From positions 558,001 through 622,000 of the forward strand of contig JBAJFE010000060.1 of assembly GCA_037903355.1 (NCBI GenBank): a DNA stretch of 64,000 nucleotides, written 5' to 3'. Position 1 is the first letter of the stretch, and each line of letters begins with the position of its first letter. A program made the translations under genes and the position numbers. Below the pieces are notes generated by a model. The model made no database searches. It saw only the letters and a program-made list of their open reading frames with translations, and was not told where the DNA came from. The DNA is from Trichuris trichiura. Its lineage: Eukaryota; Nematoda; Enoplea; Trichinellida; Trichuridae. This document shows positions 1 through 12,846 of this stretch, piece by piece.

Positions 1-3000
1 CGTCATTTAATATCGAATAAATTTCCTCTATTGGACTGATCGTCAACTCGCACTGATCAACAGTTTGAGTCACCGATGAGCTCACGTCACCGAAAGTGGG
101 TGCCGACGGAGCAGCAGACTTGGATAATTTTGTTGTACGCCCATCCGACTTGGAGGCATTACAACCTTTGCGCGACCGAGTCGACTCGGGACTGCTCGGC
201 TCCGATTTTAAATAATCGGACACCGAAAATGACCCATCATCAGCATTTCCGAGCAAAGCAAACCTGAAAGCAATCATTTCTCTTTAAGCGGAAGCCTCTT
301 TTGCATTAAAAACAATACTTCCAACCACTTAAGCAACACGTCAACAAGCGAACTCACCCATTCATAGCAACTGATATGAACCAAACCTTTCTTTGGACAA
401 TTCAAAAAATGAAAAATATTGCTCTTGCTACTCTGGAAAGCCAGCTCAGTCGTAAGCGCGTTTCCTAATAGGTGAATGAATTAACCTAAATCTACGATGA
501 ATTGTAAAAAAATTTATATGATACGGCATTAATGCCAAATCAACTGACGACTAAGGTAAAAACGGCTTTACATTGCATCCACCGAAAATGGGCATTAGTT
601 TGGCACGTACCGGTTTTCGGCTAGAACGTCACAAGAAGCTGGCACCGTAGAATTCATGTCCGATCGAACGAACTTGCTTGGAACGCCGTGAGGCCGAAGA
701 GTACCTTCTCTGAGTCCCTGTTGAACATACTTAAACAAATTACATTTTACAAAAAACATTGCCGTTTGGGACGAGTATTGCCTTTGTCATATTGTAAGAG
801 GGGCTACGATCTTCCATCCTGGAAGATCCGCTGCTACGCGAATAGCTACTACTGCCTCCTCCTTTCGCTGAACTGGACAGTCGACCACCCATCGGAGAGC
901 GACCTATAGAAAAGAAGATGCAATGATTTAACCAACCGAAACAATTGCGCGATGAGCAAGAAAAAAGTTTACTTCGTCCACCTTGACCAGAACCAGATTT
1001 GAATAAACCATAACGGCTACCGGAACTACCTCCGCCTGGGCGCCGTTGCCTAAAGCCCTCGGAGCTTAGCTTCAACTGTTCAGCTTGTAATTCCAAGGCG
1101 CGTTGTTTATTTTCCATTTCTCGCTGGATTTCGTCAGTATTCTTTGGCTGCAATTCTTGCCTTCTTGGACGATAGCCGTTCTTAAAATTACAAGCGATGA
1201 CGGAAGGCTAGTTAAAACTTTGTTCGTAATAACAAGACTGCTTACTTTACGCAGATCAATTAGATCCAAAATCATAAATTTAATGCGCGACGATGTGGAC
1301 ATGTTCGCTTGGATGGGCAAAGCCTGGAAAAGCCTATCGATCCTTTCAAGGTCATCGTCGCATGCCTTGTAGGGTCCATTTTCGATATAGTAACCAATCG
1401 ATGTGAGCAATTTGCAAAGGCATTCCATGAACTCGTCCGCACCAGCTTTGTGCAAATTGCCTATGCAACCAATCATGATACGCACACTCAACAAACCTTC
1501 TTTGTACAATTCTCCAATAAAGCTGTAATTTTTTGAAACTCCGATCAGTATATTGAAAAGAGAAAAAGTATTTTCCTTTACCTTATGTTGCCAGTGCGTC
1601 GCCGTTTTTGGTATGACAAAAAATCTTCGAGTTCAATGACCATACGCGCCTTTTCCTCTTCGGAAGTTGCATTTTTAATTTCCTCTTCTTTCATTTTCCT
1701 CTCGGCAACTGCTCTTCCCATATTTTCGAACTCGTTTTGACAACGTTTCAACAGTATTGTTTTGAATTGTCTCACCTTCTTTTGGTCGGCTGCTGCGTAA
1801 GTGCTCTTGCACAATTGACTGTACAAGTTGCAATAGTTCGGTTCGCTCAGAGCTTTTTCAAAGAAAATGTCCACCACTCCGGTCATTCGTTCGTCCGTAT
1901 CCGCATTGGCGATGTGCTCGTTGAACTGTTCAGTCATGTCGGTCAAATTCTTCGGCGTCAACTTGTTCAACACGTTTCGCACATTATTGTACAATTCTTG
2001 CGTTTGCAGTGAGTCGGCGCTCAATTCGCGCGGTCTTTTCCAATTCGGCTTCCATGCATTTTCCGACTTCTGCAATTGAACATTGGCCGGCAGCGAAGGA
2101 CGAGTTGGCACAGATGGTTTTTTGCTACCAATTCGACCACCCGAACTACGCCCGCGATAATTGCCTCTCAAATGTCCAAATTGGATTATATCATCTCTCA
2201 ATTCAGACTAAAAAATACAACAGATAATAATAGTAATAGATTAGATAATATGAAGGTGAAAGATAAGGGTTTATACCTTAAGCCCGTCTTTCTGCATGCG
2301 TAATTCGTCATACAGCGATCTGTTGACTATGCACTCGTCCGGTAGACGCCATTTTAAGTTCTGTTCAATAAAACAATAAAAATTAGCATAGATGGAGAAA
2401 GAGAGCAACATTTTTACGTCGTCCAAGTGGCGAATCAGAAATGCAAATTTGCGGCTATAAACTTTTCCACCTTTACAGTTGGTCGGCGACCACATTTCTA
2501 AATTGACAGATAAGGACTTCTATTGTAGAGCAAAAGGGAAAATAGAACAAACCGGGAGTCCGAGCGCGTTCTTGCTTAATCAACTCGAGTAGCTCTTTTC
2601 GATTCGCAGCATCCGCGCTGGCGAATATGTCGCCTTTTCCAGTTCCATCCGACCGAGTCCGTTCAATAGAAACATCGGAAAGCTTGGTGGATAAATGCGA
2701 TCAAACCTTGCACCAACTGACAACATGTAAGCTTACCTTTCTTGGCTCGACCATGTCACTTTTGGCCAATGTTTCACCAGCCCGATTCGCATTTTCGTCG
2801 GTAGAAGCTTGTGCGCTTTTACCGCGCACTTCCAGCGATACTTCTTTCCCTGAAGGAAATGGAAACGATAAGCAAGATTCCATTTTTAAAAAAATTTGCC
2901 AAGCTACAATGCTGCAAAAATATAGACGACTCTTGTTCGAACATATATAACAGCTTACAAAAGCTAACGCGTGAAGACAAAGTCGAACGGACCACTTATG

Positions 3001-6000
3001 CTAATTCTAATTGTCAAAAAGCCCTTACGGAATTGAAGGCGCTTTTGACGCTGAGTGTGACAAATACTGACGTCATAATTACAAAAATTACGTTGCTTTA
3101 CGGCAAGAATGTTGTATTAACAAGCTCTGGCGTGAACACACCCACAACCGGCCGACCATAAAAGATTTTTGAATAGGAACTAACAATTTATACTATCACA
3201 GCTTTTGCCGTTGTTAGGGAAGTGATCTACCAGCGAATGGATAAGCAAGTAGTTAGAGAAACTTTACAACAATTTTTCCCGTACATTTCAAAACCGCTCT
3301 TATGCCTTCCTCTAATAATTTCACATTCCGTTAGCGGACGGATCTTTCTAGAGCCTAGTCGCAGGCTTCCTCGATAGCGGAAAAGGACGCGACCAAGGAA
3401 AATAATATGGAAATACCAAAATATCCGACGTTATCGTAAGCATACTTGTCAGTTATATGGGAAATTCATTTTTTCCAACACTGATTCCGTGTGAACGTGT
3501 CTGCCAGCGAAGTTGCGTTCATTGTTCGATCACTGCAAGCACTACCCACTTTGCATAATCAGACAAAGATGTACAGCAGCAAAATGAAAAATAAACGACC
3601 AAAGAAACCATAAGCAGTCCCGATATAAACTACAAAAGTGTTAAGAATTGACATCCCATTAATACAACCATATGAAGTTTCAATAGCCGATATGCAGTTG
3701 GTCCTGTTAAAAATGAAACTCCGCCCACCTTGTCACGCGCTATTCAACTGATTCATAAAGCACATGCACACGATGAAGTCACGTCTACAATTCTTCATAC
3801 AACAATGCAGTTATCTGTTTCTGTTTTACTGGACAATTTATCCCGCCGGGAAATGGATACAAAGATCCCACGTTTACACATTTTGAGCTGTATTTCAGCT
3901 TCACGGCAGATTTACAATGTTTCTTTCCAACCCCGCAAATAACCCAACGACTTTCTCAGCCTAGAAGTAATGCGCAACAATACTGTAAATGAAAAACGGC
4001 AAACGAAAAGGTTATAAATCCAAACGTAATCGCCATCGACCGACAGCATGCGAGAACAACGTTTTTCTGTATTTCCTTTCGCGCGCGCAGACAGGCAACA
4101 AGACGAACAAGACCATTTTTCAATTCGCCTACTTTGCCAAAAAGGCAAAGAATGCGCGGAATCCAAAAAATCTTCAAACTGTCTCGATCAACGCCCTCTG
4201 GTCAAGGCTTTTCGTCTTATCAGCATTTGACGACAGTCGCAATCACTTTACACAATCGCGTATACATAACTCGTTTCGGCAAGGTAGAATGCGGAAAGTA
4301 CATTTCCTAATCTCGGCTTGAAAATTTAAAAACACAAACGACAATTGAAGAACGCCACTCTCCGTATTGGGCGTTACGACTAGAGAAAAGCTCTTTTTGA
4401 TTTCAGAGAAAAATTACCAATCGGGAAAATTCTGCTTAGCACTCGTTGACAAGATAGGACGATTGCTTTCGGCAGCTGCTGCCTCAACGAATCTTTTGCT
4501 TATTTTTATTCCACTTTTGGTTACGCAACTAACAACTGCCCCATTAGCACTAGCAAAGCGCGCCTGTCAGTTCGTCGCGGACAATAAATTATTAACAAGG
4601 AACACCCAAGGTTACAGCTACGACAAAGCTGTGACGAATTCATTGCTAACCAGATTGCCACCTTACTCTTTTAAACGACTAAGAATTGGCTGGCATACAA
4701 TTGAAGCAATAATTTCTATTCCTTTCGCTTTGAATCCCGTAACAAGGCTTTTTATCTGCGTGCACATCTGTATGATTCGCAGGAAGCGGAGAGCTACCAT
4801 TACCGTGCCCAAAAAAAAACTTTAGATTCACATCATGCATTGGAAGTGCAGTGCAGTCTTACTGTAAATAAACTATTTGCAAGTACGTCATATGTACACT
4901 TTGCTCCCTTAACAAACTGGATGACCATTTGTTTTTGAATAGGATTAAAACTTTTAAAAAAATAACAAATTAGGCTTCAAAGTACCGAAGTTTGAGCGAG
5001 CGAACGGGAAGGAAGACGCGAAGAGGCAACTTACCAGCAGATTCGTCAAGAGTAGGCATCGAGGGGGCAACGGAAGAAGATACGTTATCTACATAATCGA
5101 GGCTAGTAACCTCCTTAGAAGATTCGAGCATTGGCCGCACATCTTCGTCCACTACCTCCGGTTTTTTGGCCGTGACCCGTACGTTCAGGGCATCGGCGGA
5201 CACGGGGCCAGCGCCGTTTAAATTCTGTTCCGCTACAGCCGGCTGCTGTCGCTGGAAAAGAACAGCAAGAACAACAACGACTAGAAGTCAGAGTTATAGC
5301 GTAACGACAACCTACTTCGGAAATTACAACTGGTCTTTCCGTTTTAGCATGGCCTCTTTCCAAGCTTTCTCTGGGTAAAGCACCACTGGAGGCTTGTTCT
5401 TTTAGGTCGCTTAGATCAATAAGCTTTCCAGTTTCTGGATCCCTAATTTCCAATTGTCGAGATGCTTTCGGCTTGGGTGGCGCTGGAGGCTGTGGTGGAA
5501 CTTCGGAGACGGTAGGCTGCACAGTCTGATATCCAACTGGTGGATAACAATAACTGTTAACATATGACTGCGGTACACCATAACTGTGAGAAAAGCTGGC
5601 AAAAGGGGCAGGTGCAGGTGTCATCGGGCCGTAAATCTGAGGCTGTTGCACATAGTCTTGAAGAAACAATAAATTCGTTTGTTAGAGCGATTTTCGAACA
5701 CGTTGATAAAAGTTATGCTCACCAGTTCTCCAACTCGGGTATCCCATGAAATGACTCGTTGGAGGAACCGTGCTCACATGCTGCTGCATTATTCCTGGCT
5801 GCGTGAAGTTCATTACTTGATTCTGCGCCGAAAAACCACTGATGCCATTTTGCGGCTGTCCGTAAACTTGCTGCCCAGGCGAACTATTCCTGAACAAACA
5901 ACGAGTCAGACTTTTCGTCGTCTCGTAGCCGAAACGAAAACGTTAAAAAACTAAGTCACATATACAACTTTAGCATGCAAACACGCACAGATATTTTCGT

Positions 6001-6601
6001 TAAAACAGCCATAAAAATCTCGCACTATAAAAGTATGGATGACTCAACCGATCAAGGGACATCAATTAGCTTTGCAATGTTGAACGACGCAAAACAGAAG
6101 GGAAAAAGCTCCTATCTCACCCAGGGAAGCGGTATCACATGACTCACCATTGAGCAGACATAATCCATTGCTTAACGAGCTTACAAGATGCGGTAACTGA
6201 TTTATCTTTGACTGCCTAACAAACGAGGCAGTGCGGTCTAATGAGTGAACACGACAGGTGTGCTATAAGCAGACGTCAGCCTGCGAATCAAAAACAAATT
6301 CGTCTACGGCCACCGGCTAGGAACGGCTATAAGTTTACGTACAACTGCGAGATTGCGGCAAAAATTGTAAAGTAAAATAGGGTCATAAAAAATTCCACTT
6401 TTGAGACGTTTCGCGCAGTTCAAAAATAGAAGACTTTTTGCCGTTTAACGTAGCAGCGCGAAATTTCGCCAAGCCGTTTGAAGAAACTATATTTGCAAAA
6501 GAAAATACGCAAAATTTTACCCGAACAGAACGGCTTGGTATTGGTCCTGACGACGATCAAGCGTTGTAGCGATCGTTTGCCGCGTACCTAATGAAGCCCA
6601 T
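1..6601 (-). CDS. eIF4G: eIF4G translation initiation scaffold (partial, 3' end beyond left edge)
   Basis: This is the scaffold of the cap-binding complex eIF4F, which joins eIF4E, eIF4A and eIF3 in the cytoplasm. Exons in transcript order: 6601-6588 (tentative start), 5889-5723, 5656-5316, 5251-5035, 2849-2737, 2682-2553, 2497-2418, 2360-2277, 2207-1582, 1522-1246, 1180-973, 903-758, 717-674, 263-1. All junction phases agree, giving about 900 residues before the edge. The N-terminal part is Pro/Gln-rich and contains LEIRDPETGKLIDLSDL, typical of the family. A region starting WSPTN and carrying GKVYSRKFAF corresponds to the eIF4E-binding site. The MIF4G domain follows (about residues 450-685: LNKLTP, FIGELYKEGLL, ECLCKLLTSIG, SRIKFMILDLIDLR), then YRPRRQELQPKNTDEI. 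Exon 263-1 begins KFALLGNADDG and ends just where an MA3 domain would start. Family call is secure; the first exon is chosen only because its phase fits. Confidence 0.9.
2850..5034 (-). other. long intron of eIF4G
   Basis: About 2.2 kb between the exons ending at 5035 and starting at 2849. Both sides have matching phase (1 nt + 2 nt) and good splice signals. Open frames inside it, such as 4367-4825 on the plus strand, show no recognisable domain and look like chance. No repeat or RNA gene was recognised. Confidence 0.7.
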
Positions 6602-9600
6602 GGCTGCATCATATTGCCTAAAAGCAAATGGCATTAAAAACGCAAGTCGCACCGGCGTAGCGCGCCTGTACTGATCAACACGAATATCAGTCAAATGCAT
6701 TACAGAGCATCAAGTGATAATCAAGTTGTGACGCCAAAAGCACTGAATCATGCCTACTCTAAAGAATATTGGCGACCACGGCTGAAGCTCAAATCGCGGA
6801 AGGCACAAAGTAGGCACGTTTGAGGCAACAGTCCATGCGACAAAGCAGCCTTAAAACCTAGCCGGAATGCACCTGAACGTCTCCAAGCTTCAACCGCATT
6901 CTGTAAATCCTTAAATGGCCGTTAATTACCAAAGGGAGAGCAACAGCTCGTTCGGGCAAGCGTTTAACTCTTCCTCATTCGCTAGGACGGCTAAATCCGG
7001 ACGAGCTTTGCCCAAACAGCCACAAAAAACTAATGGTGCAGATCCGTTAGTTGTAAGCTGCTTCGTAAGGAAGATCGCAAAGAGAAACCAAAAGAATTGA
7101 CACGCGGTTCGCTTCTTTGGAAAGGCGAACACGTTAACTGGCTGCAAATGAATAGTTCGCCACTTTGGAATGGATACGCTTCATTGAAGTGAACTATGAC
7201 AAAGGAGTGCAATAAACAAGCGTTCAACCAACGAATGGACTCAACAGCTTATCTAAACATCAACCAACCAACGCTATTAGCCATCAGGTACGTTGAAAAA
7301 GTACTGTAAATTGAAACGTGCTTTTCATAAACGACTAGCAAACGTTCCACGTTGCATCAATAATGCTTTCCAAACTTCTGCTCAGTTTTCGAAGCGGCTT
7401 TAAAAAATGATTATTTAATATTGGTTCATTTTTATGATAAAGCGAAAAACAATTCCTTACTGTATAGTTCTCTCGTTGCAAAGCAGTAATGGCCATGACA
7501 GTCGAACAGTTGTCCTCTGGCGCATTGCATTGAGAATAAAGAACGGTTTGCTTGCTTTTTCGATAGCGCTCGTTAAAGTAGAAGCAGTTTTGATCACCTG
7601 AAACGTGCGAATGATCCGAACAATTTATATGATTTTCTGAGTGGACAAATTGAAGTTCTGATTTGTCTTGCGATATTTAAATAAATCATAATTGATTTTT
7701 GTACAATTACAGCTGACTAGAGCGGCTGAGGTCGGCTTTAATGCTCATTTTAGTTTTGTGCACCTTAAATTCCTCCGGTCTGGCTCATCTTGCATTAACA
7801 TGGAAAGTGGAGTAGATAGTGCTCTTCTAAAAACGCGACAATGCAAGACATGATGTCTTGATTAGGAAGTTCCCATTCACCGCTTTATTAAGCATCCCTA
7901 AACGGGACTAGCCGATGTTAAGTCAAGCATAAGCAACTCCTCAATGCTTCATAAGCAGCATTCCTGCAGTCCAACGCCTTATCTGCTATACGAGGATGAA
8001 TATGCTTGAAATCCATGGACAAACGTCGATCTCCTAACTTAGTTTTTTGTATATTAGCAAAATGTCTGGGGTGACCATTCCATCAATGGTTAGCCTTGCA
8101 TCCCACCCGGCACGTACAATGAGAAGTTAAGTGAAATTTTCTGAAACTTACGCTATGAACTTACTCGAGCAGAGAGCTAGTCGTCGCTTGCAACCAGCTT
8201 CCAACTATTAATTTCTATAAAATTGTCATATCGTTAGTTTCCTTAATAGGCTGACTAATGCTAATAGAGATTTTGTGTACAAAGTTTCGTGTAAACCAGC
8301 GTGTCAAAGCTATTCTGTTCTCTGCTGCGACGTAAAATTTTAAAATATTCCCCTCCGTTGCATTAAACATTGCTAGTTAGCATTACCGCATGACGTCTAC
8401 GCGCAACGATGACTAATCGTTTCCGAATCGTGGGCAGCGGTGGCGTGCAGCAAACGATAGAATGGGCCCCAAAGTTGTTACTTCCACTCTTCAACCGCAG
8501 TGCAATGCTAACAAGCGTTCAACGAAGCGTAGCGATGTTTCATTTTTGCCTTAAATCGCTTTTCATCGCATATGACGATAGCGACTGGTTACATTGCTGA
8601 TTAAATGGCCTGTAATTTTTGTCATGAGCAAAAAACTCATTTTGCTTTACGGTTCGTACAAAATGTGTGCTCTCCAAAGGCTGACAAGCCAAAAAGCTAG
8701 CCTTCCGCTGGGCTAAACGTAGTTAAGAAAACAAAAGTCGAGTTACTGTCCCGGTTTGTAGTTACGACACTGCGCAACGCTAGAAGCGCACTACTTTCAC
8801 AGAGATGCAGCTTGGGACTTCGCAAAGTAATGTAGTATTTCACCTAAGCATCGAATGTCATACTGTTTGCTTGTTAGCTAATGATTGAGTATGGACGTAG
8901 GAGTAATGTTCGCAGACTTACTGAGCTGACTTACGTGATGGCTATGAGAGTCAGCAACGAATTAGTTTCTATTACGAAACTTGGGCGTACTAGAAGCACC
9001 TCGTTTACGCGTACTTCCTGTGCATCTTTTCGCGCGCGTCTGTACTCGCTTTCCCTAACATCTCCATGCAGTTCGTAAAGCGTTTCGCAAAGAGACTGCG
9101 AGACAGTTGCCCTCAAGGCAATGCAACTTATATTTTTTTAAAAAAGAAACTGATAGGCGCGACCAACGCCCATTTAAAAATCTGTTCAATAGCTTTCAAG
9201 TGACCTTGAAAGCAAAGCAAAGTTGGAAAGGCTGTTGGCAAATCACTTTTCAGCTTAAAGGCGGTATTGTTGCGTCAAGTAAAGCAGTTCAATATTCCCG
9301 TTGCGAAGCGAGCATTTCTGCCATTTTTATTCTTTCGAGCTTTAAATATTTTTAAACATTTTAAGTTTTTTTAATTCGCTTTCTTTCGAAGCGTTTTTCG
9401 GCACTTTCAAGGGACAAATTTTTTCACAGTTTTCTGCATGCTTACACTGAGCTAATCCTCATAATGCCAAGTGTGAAACAATTAGCAGTTGCTTTTAATG
9501 CTGTACCTTACTAAAAAAAAAGCTCCAATCGCTGTTTTAAGCGGGTTGCGCATTATTGATTTTCAAGTTAAAATGTGAATCACTAACCACCAAACCTTAA

Positions 9601-10397
9601 AATCTAGTTTACTGTAAACGACGTGTGAGTCAGTCGTTGCTAGACGTTTGTGGGTGTTCAGTTTGTGCGCTGGTCTGCTTTCGTGCTGCGGCCTGTGCGA
9701 CTGGTCTGACTTTGTGCGAGTCAGCGTACGGGAAGCCAGTCTTTACGAGTGCACTACCATCAGTGCATTGATTTAACGATATGCTCTACAAGTACGATAT
9801 GGCCCGGTGAAGAGCACTGCCCGTACACCAATGTGGTATGCTGGAATTGGTTTTTCGTATGCTTTCGCGCTACGTGGCTTGCAAAAGTTGTCTGAAGAGA
9901 AGCATTTAAGAAGGGCGGAAATGATACGAAAGCAAAAAGAAGAGTGCGGTAGACCCATTGATCATATGTGCAGCGGTTAAAGTGCTTGGGATGAACCAGT
10001 CACCGCTAAAGCTAGAAAAGCAGGCTTTATGATATGATGGCACGGCTTGATTTTATAAAGGCACGTGAAGGTCCTACGATATTGGTACATAATCGTATAG
10101 AGAAAATTACGATATTCCTTCAGTGCCTTCTGCTGTGACCGACCTAGCAACGTCTTTCATTCCAAACAACTCTGCGCTGAAGATAAGGCGGAGAAAGTCA
10201 CGGCGCTTTGAAGTTTCGCCACTTTATTTTCCGGCAGACAGCCCCACACTTATGGAAAGATATTGAGCGGCACTTGAATCGAAGTTGCACGACGATTACT
10301 CGATTGTACCAGTGTATCAGTGTAGCGTGGCTTAATGGTCACAAAAGGGAAAATGCTCACCTGCTTCTACTTGCCCCTAAACGAACGATATATGGTT
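6602..10397. other. gene-poor stretch
   Basis: No exon chain, RNA gene or mobile element was recognised. Open frames are short and lack domain motifs. The promoter of the leftward eIF4G gene should lie near the left end but shows no clear motif. Confidence 0.5.
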
Positions 10398-10719
10398 GTG
10401 CAAGAAATGAATGATTTCATACGATATTGAATGGCGCGTTGCAAGTTGTGCACTGTAGCATGCTGGCGGAACTTTGCAGAGAAAAGATCTGTCTCCGACT
10501 CGCTCCGCCCGTTTTGGTCTGCTGCAACCTTCAATGGAAAGATATGGACAGGAAATGAATGGTACTTTACGATATTGACGGCGGCCTGGGCTGCGACATA
10601 ATAGTTGGCACCCCCTCGTCATTTTCGCCTACATTCGTCCGTTTACGACTGTCAGCGCGCAGATACGTGCAAGAAATGAATGATATCATAATGTATTCAA
10701 ATGTCGCGTTGCAAGTTGT
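10398..10719 (+). repeat. three diverged direct repeats
   Basis: Three related units start near 10398, 10548 and 10666. Each carries a version of CAAGAAATGAATGATTTCAT followed by a GATATTG-like stretch. Units 1 and 3 also share GCGTTGCAAGTTGT. Spacing is irregular (about 150 and 118 bp), so this is a degenerate local repeat rather than a clean satellite. No coding potential was seen. Confidence 0.6.
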
Positions 10720-11225
10720 CCTTTGCGACTGTGTCGCGGAGGTTCGACTTGTGTTGTTCCTTTTGTTGTTGGCTTCGTCTGTTTCGTATTAAAAATTGTT
10801 GCAATTTTGAGTGAAAGATATTAGCTTCAGTCCATTACAAACCTACTTCACTGCTTTTGAAATGTTCTCGGCTTCTTTGGAACGTTACGAATAAACGTTG
10901 CAATGTAATTGAGGGCAACTAAAGATGAGTGCACTGCTTCAAGAATAAGCGCTATTGTAAAATCAGCAAAATAGACTCAACATAAAACCAATCAGTGTGA
11001 AAAAAAAATTACGTATTGTTTAGAACCGACGTTGACCCATCGTCAGCGCGTAACTAAAGCCAATTTTCTGACACGCTGACGAAGCTCACAAAGCTGTTAA
11101 ATTATCCAGATGCAACTTTCGAGTCTTGTTTCTTATCCCTGAAAACAACTTGCTGTAATTAAGAAAGCATAGCAGGTTCCATCCCGAAAAAATACTGACT
11201 ATCGTGTTCTTTCTTTATTGGCAAT
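10720..11225. other. no feature seen
   Basis: AT-rich sequence between the direct repeats and the first fold-back repeat; nothing recognised on either strand. Confidence 0.4.
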
Positions 11226-11350
11226 AATGTTCGCCGTTCTGTTCTGTTTCAACGCAAGCCTAAGCCGAAATATGGTTACTTTACTTAAATTTAGGCTTAC
11301 GTAAAGGCGGAAGAAGATGGCATGAAAGCCTACAGTATAAATGTGATGGG
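11226..11350 (-). repeat. fold-back repeat family, copy A
   Basis: Read on the minus strand, this copy carries ATACTGTAG, a GCCATC-type box and GCCTAA tracts, followed by an inverted return arm containing GGCTTAGGC and AACAGAACAG. It aligns in order with copies near 32680 and 53385. It is the most diverged and shortest of the three. Confidence 0.6.
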
Positions 11351-12018
11351 TCGATTCAATCTGTTCTAGGCTTCCTTAAACTTAAGCTGAAGTATAAGCA
11401 CAAGTTTAAGCTTGTATTTAGGAAAAAGCGAAACAAAATGGCTGTCACGTTTGCCAGTTCTGCCAGAACCGAATTTTTCTGGAATCGAACCTGAATTCTG
11501 TAGGCAACAGTGCATTGTTTGTAAGGCTCTAAAAAACAAGCTTCAAACTTCCTCTGGAAACTTTAGCGAGCGCTACTAGTTTAATTGCTACGTTAATTTA
11601 AATATAAAAACGTTTAAGGCCCAATAGAATTTTCGCTGCGAGAGTGACCGACTCGTTGAATATCAACACAAACGGAAGTTAGCGTTTGCCGTGTACCGAG
11701 GACAGGTTTCATTTGCACTACTAAAAAGTTCGCTTCAAAACTAGACGCGCTGGTAACAAACTCCCTCAATTACAAGGCGTTAATTCGCAACGGAAGTATG
11801 CGGGCAAGTCAGAAGTCTCCCCCTCATTACGTTAGGCAACGTTAGCTATCAACAAGCTGACAAACAATGCAACGCTTAAATTTAAAAATATTTACACGCA
11901 CTATACGCAGACTGAATTATTCAACGGGGAAGTGGAAGAAATCATCAGACTTTAAAAAATCAGCATTCTGCATGGTTACAATGGTATAATGAAGTCAGAA
12001 ATCAACCGGATTCAAGAT

Positions 12019-12846
12019 TCAACACCAAAGTATCCATGGCCAAACTGCTAGCATGGATGCGGCTGCTGTACCGGCAAGGAGACCAACTGCCAAATTAGTG
12101 CCCATTAAACGACGACGATAAACAGCAGGCGGGTAGTAGGCTGAAAATGTGCCCATAAAAACGAATCTACAAAGTTGCCTGAAGAACTCTGACCAACTGG
12201 CATTTGGACAGGTAGTACGTAAGCAGGATGACATAGTGTCGCGTAGGTTCCGCCTGTGTACATTCCGTAGGGACGCGAACAAGTCGTATACGGGACTGGT
12301 TGGATGTTTCGCGCTTCTTTAATGGCTGCGAGCCAAGCCCTAAACAATAATTACGCATATCAAATTTATCAAATATGAACGCTAACACCCACTCTTTGTC
12401 GTCTGGATCGTCAGCGCAGAAATAGTGCGTCTTGCCCGACGTTTTATAGCCAAACAAGCAATTGCTGCTCTTTCCCGTCGGGGGAGCTACTCTAACCTAA
12501 GCGGAACAGAAGTCTAACTTGAAAATAAACATAATTTTCAGCTTACTTCGTTCGAATTTTGTAGTGTAAAAAAGTCGTAGGGGATACTGACCGTGTCCAA
12601 GGCGACGTTTGAATGCTCGTTTTCGTAAATAGAAAGTCGGCCATTTTGGTAAAGAACAAGCCAGCATGGTTTCCAGCGACGCAGCAGCGATGCTTAAAAT
12701 GGTCGAATTTAACCAGATCGCGGACAAAAGGTCGTCGTTGAGACTTGGTAAAAATTAAAAACTAACAAAAAGTTAAACTTCTCACTTTGGCGTTGCAGTG
12801 AACCGCATTTTGCAATCGCGCTTGACAGATTGTCAGAGTTACTCAT
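12019..12846 (-). CDS. PLEKHB: evectin-type PH-domain protein (PLEKHB1/2 family)
   Basis: Five exons, 12846-12786, 12692-12592, 12496-12387, 12339-12179 and 12140-12019, encode 184 residues, close to the usual family length. The protein begins MSNSDNLSSAIAK, then a PH domain (about residues 14-105: SLLRRWKPCWLVLYQNGRLS, THYFCADDPDDKEW, WLAAIKEARN). A Pro/Tyr-rich linker and a C-terminal hydrophobic anchor (GLLAGTAAASMLAVWPW) follow. This order is that of vertebrate evectins, tail-anchored proteins of Golgi and recycling endosomes whose PH domain binds phosphatidylserine; that function is taken from the family. The intron after 12179 has a GC-AG border, required by frame. No close same-strand neighbour suggests co-transcription. 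Confidence 0.88.

Noticed and set aside
4367..4825. 152-residue plus-strand open frame
   Set aside because: Lies in the 2.2-kb eIF4G intron on the opposite strand, has no recognisable domain and no splice or start context.
5115..5315. C-terminal part of the minus-strand frame running through 5115-5669
   Set aside because: Beyond 5315 this frame is the intron and an out-of-frame read of the next eIF4G exon; the family match needs a splice at 5316/5251.
6588..6640. Two ATGs just upstream of the tentative eIF4G start
   Set aside because: They are out of frame with the next exon; only the ATG at 6601 fits, and even that start is tentative.
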